Shown here: piece by piece, positions 8,587-18,002 of the stretch
Position numbering within the stretch: position 1 is the first letter of the stretch
Layout of the letters: every line of letters begins with the position of its first letter
Assembly: GCA_944389525.1 (NCBI GenBank)
Contig: CALXMR010000004.1
Span: 1 to 64,000 of the forward strand
Reading direction: 5' to 3'
Length of the DNA: 64,000 bases
Origin: an uncultured Alphaproteobacteria bacterium
GTDB lineage: Bacteria > Pseudomonadota > Alphaproteobacteria > Rs-D84
Made by a program: the position numbers and the translations under genes
Notes under the pieces: generated by a model
What the model saw: the letters and a program-made list of their open reading frames with translations, nothing else
Databases searched by the model: none
Told to the model about the DNA's origin: nothing

Positions 8587-10239
8587 CTACATTTCATCTG
8601 GTATTTTTAATCCCATCAAATTAATTGCGGTTGCCAATGTATCGCGCGCAATTTTTGTTATGGTCAATCGTTTTGCACGTGTGTTTTCATCGATGTCATC
8701 GCGCAAAATTGGACAGTTATGATAGAATGTGTTCGCCAGTTGGCATAAATCATACGCATAGTTGGCAATCATATCTGTTGCGCGGTTTTCAAATGCACTG
8801 TTTACCGTGCGTTCAAAATCCAGTGTTTCAATTAACAAATTGCGTTCGTCGTCTGTTAATTCTGGTGCGGTGGTATTCGTGATATCCCCTGCCCGTTTTA
8901 ATACGCTGTTCAGACGAACCGCAGTGTATAAAATGTATGGGCCGGTGCGGCCTTCGAAATTGGTGATTTGGTTTGGGTCGAATACATAGTCGGCGCGCAC
9001 ATCGTGCAGTAAGTCATTAAACTTTACCGCCGCCAGTGCAATTGTTGAAATGGTCTCGTCATCCAGTGTTTTGCCAGCATTGGCAACGCGCGTGCGTGCA
9101 GCATTGGTCACCATATCCAGTATATCCAGTAATTCGGCCACACCACCGTCACGGGTTTTAAATGGCTTGCCATCTGGACCAGTCAGGCTTCCAAACCCAG
9201 TATGAAACAATTCGGCGGTTGTAATCTGTGCCATTTTTGCAACACGAAACACCTGGTTAAAGTGTAAGTTTTGCCGCGAATCTGTGAAATACCCAATGAT
9301 ATCAGGATTGTCCGTCTTGGTGCGATAATATATCGCGGACAAATCGGCGGCGGCGTATGTCTGGGTACCCGTGCTGGTCCGGAACATCAGTGGTGGCATT
9401 GGGGCGGTATCATCATCAGTTTTGACATCGACAATGATTGCGCCGTCTGATTCGTGTAACAAGTTATGCTGTTCCAGTATTTTCTGGGTGTCGGCAACAT
9501 ATGGTGCAACACCGCGTTCGCCCATGGTTGCATCAAATGGCAACAGGTTCAAACGATCCAGAACTTCGTCCATTTGCGCCAACGATATTTTCATGAAATC
9601 GTCATAGATTTTCTTGTATTCTGGGTTCCCAGACTGCAATCCGGCGGTGATTTCTTTGGCACGGGTCATCCACGCGTCATCATTTTTTGCCCGTTCGGTT
9701 GATGCCGGATAAATCTGGTTTAATTCGGCCGCATTTTTCGGCATGCCGTATTCCAGAATCCATGCGATAATCAATCCCATCGGTCGCCCCCAATCGCCGA
9801 TATGATTGTAACTTTTGGTTGTGTGCCCCAAGAATTTTGCAATACGGTTAAATGTGTCGCCAACGATGGATGTGCGCAGGTGGCCAATGTGTAACGCCTT
9901 GCCTACATTGTATCCGCCATAATCCAAATCAATCTTTTTGGGATCAGATGTTTTTGTGACATGCGGTTGGGCGGCAGCGTGCCATATAAAATCATCGCGT
10001 AATTTTATGTTGATAAATCCTGGGCCGGCCACTGATGCATCTGCAACAAAGTCCAATTCGCGCAATTTTGGTAAAATTTCATTTGCCAGTTCGCGTGGAT
10101 TTTTCCCGGCACTTTTTGCGCCGACCATCGCGGCGTTTGTTGAAAAGTCACCAAACGACCGGTTGCGTGGCGTTTCTAAATTGGCCACAAAGCCCAATTT
10201 GGCGTTTATGTTTTCTGAAACATATTTATATAGATTCAT
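8587..10239 (-). CDS. argS: Arginyl-tRNA synthetase
   Basis: The 550-residue class I synthetase has an N-terminal additional domain (Add-1). It carries the HIGH signature at residues 117-120 (GKALHIGHLRTS) and the KPFKTRDGG region that replaces KMSKS in ArgRS. The C-terminal anticodon-binding helical domain ends in GLKIPDEM. It charges tRNA-Arg in an ATP-dependent reaction that requires the bound tRNA. It stands alone between rplM and the sensor kinase gene. Confidence 0.95.
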   Translation of the reverse strand: MNLYKYVSENINAKLGFVANLETPRNRSFGDFSTNAAMVGAKSAGKNPRELANEILPKLRELDFVADASVAGPGFINIKLRDDFIWHAAAQPHVTKTSDPKKIDLDYGGYNVGKALHIGHLRTSIVGDTFNRIAKFLGHTTKSYNHIGDWGRPMGLIIAWILEYGMPKNAAELNQIYPASTERAKNDDAWMTRAKEITAGLQSGNPEYKKIYDDFMKISLAQMDEVLDRLNLLPFDATMGERGVAPYVADTQKILEQHNLLHESDGAIIVDVKTDDDTAPMPPLMFRTSTGTQTYAAADLSAIYYRTKTDNPDIIGYFTDSRQNLHFNQVFRVAKMAQITTAELFHTGFGSLTGPDGKPFKTRDGGVAELLDILDMVTNAARTRVANAGKTLDDETISTIALAAVKFNDLLHDVRADYVFDPNQITNFEGRTGPYILYTAVRLNSVLKRAGDITNTTAPELTDDERNLLIETLDFERTVNSAFENRATDMIANYAYDLCQLANTFYHNCPILRDDIDENTRAKRLTITKIARDTLATAINLMGLKIPDEM

Positions 10240-10267
10240 TTCTTGTATCCGTGATAGTTATATAAAA

Positions 10268-11548
10268 TTATATTGGTAACACAATTCGAACGCGCAGACC
10301 GCCCAAATCACTGTTTTCCAGGAACATTTGTCCGCCATGATTTTCAATTGCAGTTTGTGCAATAGACAGCCCCAGCCCGGTGCCACCGGTTTTTTCGCTG
10401 CGTGCGTCATCCAGTCGCACGAATGGGCGCATCGCATCGCGTTTTTTATCATCTGGGATTCCAGGGCCATCGTCTTCGATTATAACTTCGACCTGGTCAG
10501 CGGTGTCGTGTTCCGTGATGCGAATTGTTTTTTTAGCATAACGGGCCGCGTTTTCGATTATATTCGCAAATGCCCGCGCCAGTGCCATTGGCCGTGCATA
10601 GAACTGGACCGGTTCATCTGGGAAATCGGTTTGGATATTTTTGTCTGGGGCGGCATCACGCGCAATGCGCAACAGCATCGCCGGCAGTTCGGTTGCCTGT
10701 TCAATCTCGGGCAATTCGCCGCGTGCAAATGCCAGATAGCCGTTTACCATTTCTGTCATGCGATCAATATCGTGCAGTAAATCATCTTTGGATGTGGCAT
10801 CTGTTTCCACCGCCAAACGCATGCGGGTCAGTGGTGCCTTTAAATCATGGCTGACCGCGTTCAGCATATCTGTACGCGTGCGATTGTATCTGTTCAGCCG
10901 TTCTTTCATTGTAATCATTGCGGCGGCCGCTTCGCGGATTTCTTTGGACCCAGTTGGCTGGAACCCTGGCGCGTCCAGACCGCGGCCGAATCGACCGGCT
11001 GCCTTGGCAATGCGGCGTATGCTGCGTGTGTGCATAATGATAAATGGTGTAATTAATATTGATACAATTAATATTGAACCAATTAACCATATGATAAACA
11101 CTTCTGTACTGGTGGAATATATACGATACAGCGATGTCCCGAATGTGGCAATTTTACCTGAATTTGTTGGAACATCAATGAATACCAGACGCTTGCCCTT
11201 GTCAATATAAATCTGGGCGGGGCGTTTCAGGCGGTTTGATAATTCCGTGGCCAACAGGCCTGCCTCGCGCGAGTTGTTGTCGTTTTTGCTGGGGCGGTTC
11301 AGTTTTGGATTGACGGATATATTTATCCCCATATCGCGTGCCATTGTGCGGGCAGTGTTTATTTCACCTTCGTCCATAAAGTTCATCATTGTGCTGATTT
11401 CAACGGCTAAACTGCGTGCCAATGTGGCATGAACGCGCGACCAGTGATTGCCAAAAAATACATTCGCGATAATTACCTGGGCGATAATCAGCGGAATTAA
11501 AATCATCAAAATTGTTCGCCATAAAAAACTGCGTGGTATCAATCTCAT
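10268..11548 (-). CDS. Sensor histidine kinase, EnvZ-like
   Basis: The 426-residue kinase has transmembrane segments at about residues 12-33 and 150-172 around a periplasmic sensor region, followed by a HAMP linker. The dimerisation H box VSHDLKAPLTRMRL carries the phosphoacceptor His234. The ATPase domain has an N box (NIIENAARY), G1 (DDGPGIPDD) and G2 (GGTGLGLS). Layout and H box match the EnvZ subfamily of alphaproteobacteria. Its start overlaps the regulator stop by four bases (ATGA), so the two are co-expressed. The stimulus is unknown. Confidence 0.88.
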   Translation of the reverse strand: MRLIPRSFLWRTILMILIPLIIAQVIIANVFFGNHWSRVHATLARSLAVEISTMMNFMDEGEINTARTMARDMGINISVNPKLNRPSKNDNNSREAGLLATELSNRLKRPAQIYIDKGKRLVFIDVPTNSGKIATFGTSLYRIYSTSTEVFIIWLIGSILIVSILITPFIIMHTRSIRRIAKAAGRFGRGLDAPGFQPTGSKEIREAAAAMITMKERLNRYNRTRTDMLNAVSHDLKAPLTRMRLAVETDATSKDDLLHDIDRMTEMVNGYLAFARGELPEIEQATELPAMLLRIARDAAPDKNIQTDFPDEPVQFYARPMALARAFANIIENAARYAKKTIRITEHDTADQVEVIIEDDGPGIPDDKKRDAMRPFVRLDDARSEKTGGTGLGLSIAQTAIENHGGQMFLENSDLGGLRVRIVLPI

Positions 11549-12210
11549 ACTGGGTCACCATTTTTTGTGTTTTCTGTACGGACGGGGGTGATTATTTTGT
11601 ACCCGCGGCCGCGGACAGTTATTATATCTATGTTTGATAATACACCATTTATTTTATTGCGCAAGCGTTTTGCAACCATCGGTGATGCCGGTGCAATATT
11701 GCCCAGTGGCATGGTTAGGCGCTGTAATAATCGTTTTTCTTCGCCAGATAATGCCAGCAAGTGTGGGGTGCCGCCCTGTTCAGATGTGACAAAAAATTCG
11801 TTATCTGTGAACACCAATCCATCTGGCATCTTGACATCTGTATTTTCGTTTTGGTGGATTATGTTATTCAGACGCAGAACCAGTTCGCGCAGTTGGAATG
11901 GCTTTGCCAAATAGTCGTTTGCCCCGCCCGCCAGGCCATCAATCGCGTTTTCTGGCCCTGTCATCGCGGTCAGCATAATTACAGGTGTCATATTACCATC
12001 GGCGCGAATTTTCTTTAAGAATGTCAGTCCATCCATGCCGGTCATCATTCTGTCCAGTACGATTGCATCAACAACCATCCGCCCCAGGATTTCTGTGCCC
12101 TGTTCCGCACTGTTGGCGGTTATGGCATTAAACCCCGATGTTCGCAGCCCGTGCGCCAGTGTTGTGCGCAACATATCATCATCGTCAATAATTAAAACTG
12201 TTTTAATCAT
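11545..12210 (-). CDS. OmpR-family response regulator
   Basis: The 221-residue regulator has a receiver domain with the acidic pocket at residues 9-12, phosphoacceptor Asp53 (AIVLDRMM), Thr near residue 81 and the LAKPF Lys near 103. It ends in a winged-helix DNA-binding domain (MVAKRLRNKI ... ITVRGRGYKI). The start is the ATG immediately before IKTVLIID. It forms an operon with the downstream kinase. The wing GRGYK is conserved; the segment ahead of the recognition helix is shorter and more divergent than in OmpR. Confidence 0.88.
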   Translation of the reverse strand: MIKTVLIIDDDDMLRTTLAHGLRTSGFNAITANSAEQGTEILGRMVVDAIVLDRMMTGMDGLTFLKKIRADGNMTPVIMLTAMTGPENAIDGLAGGANDYLAKPFQLRELVLRLNNIIHQNENTDVKMPDGLVFTDNEFFVTSEQGGTPHLLALSGEEKRLLQRLTMPLGNIAPASPMVAKRLRNKINGVLSNIDIITVRGRGYKIITPVRTENTKNGDPV

Positions 12211-12283
12211 ATCGGTATAAAGCGCCACACACAACTGCGTGCGAAAATTCTGTTTTCGCGGGTTATCGCATGGCGCGGTTAAG

Positions 12284-13204
12284 TTATTTTAATGGTTCTA
12301 CCGCGTATTCGCCGGGCTGTATCATCATCATAGAATTGGCGCCCGCCATATCAGATTCATCTGTGACCGCCGCACGGAACTGCATTCCGCCCGTGGTGAA
12401 TTCTGTTTTAAACAACGCGTATCCAGTCCCGCCGCCGGTGGTCGGTCCCTGCATCCCCAGCGAGTAATAGCCGCCCAGAATACCATAGTCTAGATCAATA
12501 TAGTCAATGTTTACTAATAATGACACATTGCTGAGCCCATCACTGGTCATGTTGCAGGTGAATTCGCGGTTCGACAGGGTTGCCTGGGAATTCGCGGGAA
12601 TCACAATATCCATAATTGTGGGTTCGCATGTGCGTTCAATCCCATTGACCAGGAAATCGTATGTCATGCTGACCGTGGCGCGTGACAGACCAGTGGAAAC
12701 ATTTACCTGGGAAATTGTGGCCTTGGGTATTTTAACCAGTGCATTTGCAATACCACTGCGCACAGGGAACGATATGCCCGATTGCAGACAATCGCGCGAG
12801 AATGGATCCGCCTCGCATATATACAGGCGCGAATGAGTGTTCATCATGAACATGTTGGCCAAACTGTTGAACAAAAATGTCCGTGTTATGCGGTCGTTTA
12901 ACCGGGTGCACCCGAAATTGCGGCAGATAATCATTGGGCGGTCTGCGAACATAACGCCGGGGTGCGCCATGGATTCGATTTGTCGGGCCTCTTCTATATT
13001 CAAATCGTAATTCAGACTGTCGGCGCGGTTCATGAATTCTGTCTCTGGGATAAAGTTCGGGTCATCGGGATATGCATAATATGATTGAACCGGGGTTTCT
13101 GTGTATATTGTTTGAAAATTGTCGTAAACAATATCTTCGGTGGCGGCGTACGCCCCGCATGCAACCAATGACGCAAAAACAACCGGTAAAATGAATCTTG
13201 CCAT
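12284..13204 (-). CDS. Secreted protein of unknown function (306 aa)
   Basis: A Sec signal peptide (FILPVVFASLVACGAYAA) precedes an exported protein of about 285 residues. It contains paired cysteines (CRNFGC, CEADPFSRDC, CEP and CNM) likely to form disulfides, and its C-terminal half is beta-rich. Cleavage after AYA is predicted, although VAC-G could also be read as a poor lipobox. The gene has an AGGGG ribosome binding site. No family is recognised. It neighbours the two-component pair and may be a target, which is a guess. Confidence 0.7.
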   Translation of the reverse strand: MARFILPVVFASLVACGAYAATEDIVYDNFQTIYTETPVQSYYAYPDDPNFIPETEFMNRADSLNYDLNIEEARQIESMAHPGVMFADRPMIICRNFGCTRLNDRITRTFLFNSLANMFMMNTHSRLYICEADPFSRDCLQSGISFPVRSGIANALVKIPKATISQVNVSTGLSRATVSMTYDFLVNGIERTCEPTIMDIVIPANSQATLSNREFTCNMTSDGLSNVSLLVNIDYIDLDYGILGGYYSLGMQGPTTGGGTGYALFKTEFTTGGMQFRAAVTDESDMAGANSMMMIQPGEYAVEPLK

Positions 13205-13355
13205 GATTATGCCCCTATATCTCTGTTGATAAATCTTAGAACATTACGGGTCGCAATGTCAAAGCAAAAATTTTTATTGAAAATTGTGTATCGTTTGTTC
13301 TATAAGTATCCATGAAACTTGAAACAAATGCGTAAATTATGGAAAGGCGGTTTAA

Positions 13356-14015
13356 ATGGTTGATGTAATGATTTCGGGCGAAGCGGGCAAATTACACGCG
13401 GTATATCATAAATCTGATGTGCCGGCGGCGCCGTTGGCGGTTGTGTTGGCGGGAAATCCGCGGCAAAAGCATCATATGAATGATCGGGTGTCGTATGCGA
13501 TGTTTCGTGCGTTCATGGATATTGGGTTTTCGGTTGTGCGGTTTAACTATCGTGGTGTCGATTATTCCGAAGGGGCAATCGGCACAACATCTGAAAATAT
13601 GTTGGATATCGCAACTGTGATTGATTGGATTCAGAATAAAAATGAAGACAGCGACAAAATTTGGCTGGCGGGGAACCAGTTGGGGGCATGGTATGTGTTA
13701 CAGGCAATGATGCGCCGACCCGAAGTTTCGGGCTTTGCGCTGGTATCGCCAGATCCGGCGGTGGCTGATTTTGCATTTCTGTCACCGCGGCCAAATCGTG
13801 GGCTGTTGTTACAGGGGGCAAATGAATCTGATGATGCCAAGGCGTTTGCAACACATCTGACCCAGGTGTTGAAAAAACAGGCACAAATTGATCTGGAAAC
13901 AATTCGGGTGAAAAATGCGGATGAACATTACAGTCAACCGGCTGATTTGCGCCAGATGTATAATGACTTAAAGGCCTATGTCGGGCGTGAAAACGCGGAT
14001 AGTAAATTGTTGTAA
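13356..14015 (+). CDS. Alpha/beta-hydrolase-fold protein lacking the nucleophile serine
   Basis: The 219-residue protein follows the small alpha/beta hydrolase pattern of COG2945: [17 protein letters not shown], then [11 protein letters not shown], and a late His (DEHYSQP). At the nucleophile elbow, however, it reads LAGNQLGAW. Gln therefore stands where GxSxG needs Ser, and a classical triad is impossible. It may be a binding protein or a pseudoenzyme. A GGAAAGGCGG ribosome binding site precedes it, and ruvB begins 8 bases downstream, so it heads the ruvB-tol gene run. Confidence 0.7.
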   Translation: MVDVMISGEAGKLHAVYHKSDVPAAPLAVVLAGNPRQKHHMNDRVSYAMFRAFMDIGFSVVRFNYRGVDYSEGAIGTTSENMLDIATVIDWIQNKNEDSDKIWLAGNQLGAWYVLQAMMRRPEVSGFALVSPDPAVADFAFLSPRPNRGLLLQGANESDDAKAFATHLTQVLKKQAQIDLETIRVKNADEHYSQPADLRQMYNDLKAYVGRENADSKLL

Positions 14016-14022
14016 TAATACG

Positions 14023-15012
14023 ATGCAGAACACAGACAGATTTTTAGACCCAAACATCCCAGATGAAATGGCGGCATCTATTCGGCCGCGCGTGCTGGGG
14101 GATTTTATTGGGCATGATGCGCTGAAACAGAATTTATCTGTGTTTATTTCGGGCGCGAAATCCCGGGGCGAGGCAATGGATCATGTGCTGTTATATGGGC
14201 CACCGGGGTTGGGTAAAACAACACTGGCGCATATTGTGGCAAATGAACTGGGGACTAATTTTCGTGCAACGGCGGCACCAATGCTGACCAAGCAAGGTGA
14301 TTTGGCCGCAATACTGACATCGTTGGAACCGATGGATGTTTTGTTTATTGATGAAATTCATCGCCTGCCCACCGCAATCGAAGAAGTGTTATATTCCGCA
14401 ATGGAAGATTTTAAATTGGATATCATGTTGGGCGAAGGGCCGTCCGCGAAAAGTGTGCGGATTGACCTGCCCCCGTTTACACTGGTGGGGGCAACAACGC
14501 GTACGGGGTTGCTGTCGAATCCGTTGCGGGACAGATTTGGAATTGATTTGCGGTTGTCTTTTTATTCGCCTGATGATTTGGCAAAAATCATTATGCGCAG
14601 TGCAAGTATATTGGGCATGCCAATTGATGCAGATGGCGCAAAAATGTTGGCGCACAGTGCACGCGGAACACCGCGTATTGCGAACAGATTGTTAAAGCGG
14701 GCGCGGGATTTTGCAACCGCGTTGGGGCGCGATGTGATTTCGGTCGATACAATAAAAACAACACTGGTACAGTTACATATTGACGCCAGTGGTCTGGATG
14801 AAATGGATCGTGAATATATGAATGCGATTGTGCGGCATTACGCTGGGGGACCAGTGGGGATTGAAAATCTGGCCGCGGCATTGTCTGAACCGGCCGATAC
14901 AATAGAAGATGTGATAGAACCGTATTTAATGCAGTTGGGATTTATTCAACGTACGCCGCGTGGTCGTATTGTGACTGATGCGGGTTATGCCCATTTGGGA
15001 TTGGTGAAATAA
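14023..15012 (+). CDS. ruvB: Holliday junction branch-migration ATPase RuvB
   Basis: The 329-residue AAA+ protein has Walker [10 protein letters not shown] (residues 59-67), Walker [10 protein letters not shown], the sensor [18 protein letters not shown] with an arginine finger, and a C-terminal winged helix ([17 protein letters not shown]). It drives branch migration with RuvA. The ATG chosen, after the hydrolase stop, gives the standard RuvB N-terminus. RuvA and RuvC are not in the window. Confidence 0.96.
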   Translation: MQNTDRFLDPNIPDEMAASIRPRVLGDFIGHDALKQNLSVFISGAKSRGEAMDHVLLYGPPGLGKTTLAHIVANELGTNFRATAAPMLTKQGDLAAILTSLEPMDVLFIDEIHRLPTAIEEVLYSAMEDFKLDIMLGEGPSAKSVRIDLPPFTLVGATTRTGLLSNPLRDRFGIDLRLSFYSPDDLAKIIMRSASILGMPIDADGAKMLAHSARGTPRIANRLLKRARDFATALGRDVISVDTIKTTLVQLHIDASGLDEMDREYMNAIVRHYAGGPVGIENLAAALSEPADTIEDVIEPYLMQLGFIQRTPRGRIVTDAGYAHLGLVK

Positions 15013-15018
15013 TCAAAA

Positions 15019-15630
15019 ATGAATAATCTGGTAGATTTCTTTGCAATCGCAGAAAAATTGGAATGCGAATACAGAACGACCCGGATGTCTGACGGGGCGC
15101 AACAGTCTGTGGCATCGCATTCGTGGAATATGATTATAATTGCAATCGCGTTGCAACCGCATTTGACACGTCCTGTAAATATGGAACGCGTGATGGAAAT
15201 GTGCGCCCTGCACGATTTACCAGAAGCGATTGTTCATGATGTTCCGTTGCATAAGCAAACGCCGGACGTGCGTGCAAAAAAACATGCCCAGGAATCTGGG
15301 GCTGTTTCGCAAATTACTGATTTGTTGGGGAATGACAAAATTCGTAATGTTTTGGATGAATATGAAGAACGTAAATCGTACGAAGCCCGATTGGTCAAGG
15401 CAATAGATGTTTTTGATGTGGCATTGCAACATTTATGTGCCGCAGATTTGAAATACGTCGGTGAATATGATGATAATTTTTATTGGAAATTATTTTTTTC
15501 AGATAAATTGGCATCTGGATTTGATTTTGAACCAATATTGCGGGATGTTTTTGACGAAGTTCGGCGACGGGTATCCAAGCGCCTGTTAAATGAACTGGGT
15601 ATCGATTCAAGTGTGTTTGTGGGGAAATGA
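15019..15630 (+). CDS. HD-domain metal-dependent phosphohydrolase (YfbR/HDDC2-like)
   Basis: The 203-residue protein carries the HD-domain ligands His34 (ASHSWNM), the His65-Asp66 pair (CALHDLPEAIVHDV, with Glu69) and a distal Asp in LVKAIDVFDVAL. This arrangement is that of YfbR/HDDC2 5'-deoxynucleotidases, so dephosphorylation of dNMPs is a likely but untested activity. It lies 6 bases after ruvB and its stop overlaps the ybgC start (ATGA), indicating one operon. Confidence 0.78.
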   Translation: MNNLVDFFAIAEKLECEYRTTRMSDGAQQSVASHSWNMIIIAIALQPHLTRPVNMERVMEMCALHDLPEAIVHDVPLHKQTPDVRAKKHAQESGAVSQITDLLGNDKIRNVLDEYEERKSYEARLVKAIDVFDVALQHLCAADLKYVGEYDDNFYWKLFFSDKLASGFDFEPILRDVFDEVRRRVSKRLLNELGIDSSVFVGK

Positions 15631-16013
15631 AAAAAATGAAAACTTATACTTTTCCATTTGCGATTGCGTATGCGGATACTGATGCGGGCGGTATTGCGTA
15701 TCATGGGCGATATATTGAAATCGCAGAACGCGCGCGTATGAACATATTGCGCGGAATCAGGTTCCCAGATGGCGATGTGGGATTTGTTATTCGCGATTTA
15801 AATATTCGGTATATCAAACCACTGTTCCTGGGGGACGAGTTTGTTGTTGAAACGACGGTGACTAAATTCGGGGCGGCATCGATGTCGGTGGAACAAAAGT
15901 TCGTGAAAGATGGTGAAATTTGTGCTATACTGTCGGGGACGGCGGCATATATCGGTGCAAACATGATGCCACGGCGTATACCAGAATCTGTTGCGGCACC
16001 GTTTCGGGATTAA
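15627..16013 (+). CDS. ybgC: Acyl-CoA thioesterase, Tol-Pal associated
   Basis: The 128-residue hot-dog-fold protein has the 4-hydroxybenzoyl-CoA thioesterase signature YADTDAGGIAYHGRYIE at residues 15-31. The conserved Asp is within this block and His26 is nearby. YbgC hydrolyses short or medium acyl-CoAs and is the usual first gene of tol operons, which is its position here. Confidence 0.9.
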   Translation: MKKMKTYTFPFAIAYADTDAGGIAYHGRYIEIAERARMNILRGIRFPDGDVGFVIRDLNIRYIKPLFLGDEFVVETTVTKFGAASMSVEQKFVKDGEICAILSGTAAYIGANMMPRRIPESVAAPFRD

Positions 16014-16049
16014 TTAACAGTTAAATAAAATACCATAGGGGAAAATATA

Positions 16050-16571
16050 ATGACAAATGCGTTTTCTTTTACAACATTGTTTACTGGTGACTTGATGACA
16101 TTGTTTGTGTCACTGGTGCTGATACTGGGCAGTGTTATTTCATGGGCGATAATAATTGAAAAAATTCGGCTGTGGCATTACCAGAAAAGAAATCCTGTGC
16201 AAATCAAGGGTGGTGATAATCTGTCGATAATTGCAGATAAATTAATTCGGCCGTTTGATAAAAACTTGTGGTTTTTATCGATGCTGTCGTATATCGCGCC
16301 GTTTGTCGGGCTGTTTGGGACAATTTGGGGTGTGATGGATTCTTTTTCGTCAATTGGAATCAATCAATCGGTGTCGATTGGGGTTATTGCACCGGGGTTG
16401 GCGACTGCGTTGGGGACAACTGCGCTGGGGCTGATTGCGGCGGTGCCGGCGGCGGTTGCGTATTACTATTTCAGTAAAAAATCTGATGATTTATACGACA
16501 GATTGACTGAAAAATGTAAAGAGATGAAGTTCGAAAAGTTTCCAAAAAATACTAAACGCGGGGCGAAATAA
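16050..16571 (+). CDS. tolQ: TolQ/ExbB proton channel subunit, short form
   Basis: The protein has the MotA/TolQ/ExbB fold. TM1 lies at about residues 16-37. A C-terminal pair of helices with the signatures SYIAPFVGLFGTIWGVMDSF and GVIAPGLATALGTTALGL forms the proton channel with TolR. At 173 residues it is about 55 shorter than typical TolQ; the missing part is the cytoplasmic loop between TM1 and TM2. Context (ybgC upstream, tolR 2 bases downstream) supports the assignment. Confidence 0.87.
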   Translation: MTNAFSFTTLFTGDLMTLFVSLVLILGSVISWAIIIEKIRLWHYQKRNPVQIKGGDNLSIIADKLIRPFDKNLWFLSMLSYIAPFVGLFGTIWGVMDSFSSIGINQSVSIGVIAPGLATALGTTALGLIAAVPAAVAYYYFSKKSDDLYDRLTEKCKEMKFEKFPKNTKRGAK

Positions 16572-16572
16572 T

Positions 16573-16977
16573 ATGACACGCAGAAGGCTGAGAAATACAG
16601 ACGCCACAATGTCATTAACACCAATGATTGATGTTATGACAGTGCTGTTGGCAGTATTTATGGTAACAACACCGATGTTGACCACAGGGATTGATTTAAA
16701 TCTGCCACGGGCGGGAAATTCGGCACTGTCGGGGAATGACCATGCAATTCAAATCAGTGTTGACGCCGCGGGTAACTATTATGTGGGCAAGACATTGGTT
16801 TCGCGCGATGATGCGGTGCGCCGTGTGGTCGCGATGCGCGGTGAAAATCCGGACCTGACAATCATGATTAATGGTGATGCGTCTGCGGATTATGGCGCGG
16901 TGATGTCTTTGATGGGCAAACTGAAAGATGTCGGTTTCCAACGCGTTGGTTTGCGTACGCAGTTGGATTTGGAATAA
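16573..16977 (+). CDS. tolR: TolR/ExbD proton channel subunit
   Basis: The 134-residue protein has one N-terminal transmembrane helix beginning with the conserved SLTPMIDVMTVLLAVFMV, whose Asp takes part in proton conduction. A small periplasmic ExbD-like domain ending LRTQLDLE follows. It pairs with TolQ to energise the outer membrane link through TolA. Confidence 0.9.
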   Translation: MTRRRLRNTDATMSLTPMIDVMTVLLAVFMVTTPMLTTGIDLNLPRAGNSALSGNDHAIQISVDAAGNYYVGKTLVSRDDAVRRVVAMRGENPDLTIMINGDASADYGAVMSLMGKLKDVGFQRVGLRTQLDLE

Positions 16978-16994
16978 CACCAGGCAAGTGAAAT

Positions 16995-17798
16995 ATGAAT
17001 TTTGGAAATCGATTTTCATCAGAAAACTTGTTGATGTCAGTGTGTGGGCACCTGTTGCTGGTTGCGTTGATGATAACATCGTTTGTCGTTGTTGTTGATC
17101 GTGCAAAAATGGTCGCGCCTGATAGAATTGAAATATATGAAATCGATTTAAATGCGGTCCAGGTCAGCGGGGATGAAACCATACTGCGTAATGTTAATGC
17201 AGATGATGTGCCGGTCGATTCTGTCGCACTGGGGCCAGAATCAGAAACGCCGGCGGCGGGCGCACAGGCCGAACCAGGACCCGAACCAATATTGGATGAT
17301 GCGGACGCGCCGATCACAGAACCCAGTCTGGTCGAAGATGTCCCGGCACCAGAAATTCCAGAACCAACCGTACAGCCGGTTGAGTCAAGTGCAGACACAG
17401 ACGATCCAGCAAAAACAGATGAAGAACCGAAAAAGAAAAAAACAGTTATTCGTGTTAATCGTGAAAAATTGTCGCTGAATCGGACGATGACCGTGTCCGT
17501 GGTGGATGCGCTGCGGGTTGCGATGACGCGCTGTTGGACAATTGATACAACACGACCAGATATTGACGGCATTCGTGCGGTTGCGCATTTGACAATGCGG
17601 CGTAATGGCACCGTGCGTGATGTGTGGTTTGAATCGGCTGCGCGTGCGGAAACTGATCCGGCGTTTGCGTATGTGCTGGAAACAATTCGCAGTGCGATAA
17701 ATGTGTGCCAGCCGTTCAAGATGCTGCCGGAAAACGAATTTGATAAATGGGAAAAGATTCAATTAACATTCTATCCAACCCAGGGCAAGGTTATGTAA
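16995..17798 (+). CDS. tolA: TolA-like protein with Pro/acid-rich shaft
   Basis: The 267-residue protein has an inner-membrane anchor at about residues 16-36. A periplasmic shaft rich in Pro, Glu, Asp and Ala (residues 70-150) follows, then a short KKKK basic patch and a C-terminal TonB/TolA-type domain of about 110 residues (residues 155-265). The C-terminal domain includes DGIRAVAHLTMRRNG and two Cys (Cys178-type and C in NVCQPF). The shaft is shorter and more acidic than the Lys/Ala helical rod of enterobacterial TolA. The position after tolQR identifies it. No tolB or pal follows. Confidence 0.78.
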   Translation: MNFGNRFSSENLLMSVCGHLLLVALMITSFVVVVDRAKMVAPDRIEIYEIDLNAVQVSGDETILRNVNADDVPVDSVALGPESETPAAGAQAEPGPEPILDDADAPITEPSLVEDVPAPEIPEPTVQPVESSADTDDPAKTDEEPKKKKTVIRVNREKLSLNRTMTVSVVDALRVAMTRCWTIDTTRPDIDGIRAVAHLTMRRNGTVRDVWFESAARAETDPAFAYVLETIRSAINVCQPFKMLPENEFDKWEKIQLTFYPTQGKVM

Positions 17799-17802
17799 AT
17801 CC

Positions 17803-17825
17803 CGGGGCATTTGCCCCGTTTTTTA
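17803..17825 (+). terminator. Terminator of the ybgC-tolQRA operon
   Basis: The stem CGGGGCA/TGCCCCG is followed by six T residues, five bases after the tolA stop. Confidence 0.9.
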
Positions 17826-17893
17826 CAGAGTGTAGAGTACAGAGTTCAAAGTGCAAATGATGTGTCGCTGCGCGACAAGTTTTATTACCTGAA

Positions 17894-17955
17894 TCCTGGG
17901 GTCAAAATGCACCCCACAAAAACATTCGTTTTTGCGGGGACCCCGCGCCCCAGGA
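17894..17955. repeat. Nested palindromic element
   Basis: An outer inverted repeat (TCCTGGGG ... CCCCAGGA) encloses a second one. The inner arms are CCCCACAAAAAC and GTTTTTGCGGGG, separated by ATTC. The element can fold into a long two-storey cruciform or RNA hairpin. It lies in a non-coding stretch between the tol terminator and a small HTH gene and has the look of a dispersed REP or rickettsial-type palindromic repeat. Whether other copies exist cannot be judged from this window. Confidence 0.7.
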
Positions 17956-18002
17956 TGACAAGAGAAAATAATTATGCGGCCTCCCTCTAACGGGGGGATT
18001 TT

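Noticed and set aside
16868-17719. Long antisense open frame across tolR-tolA
   Set aside because: Low-complexity Ser/Thr/Gly translation produced by the repetitive Pro/Glu/Asp codons of the TolA shaft; no ribosome binding site.
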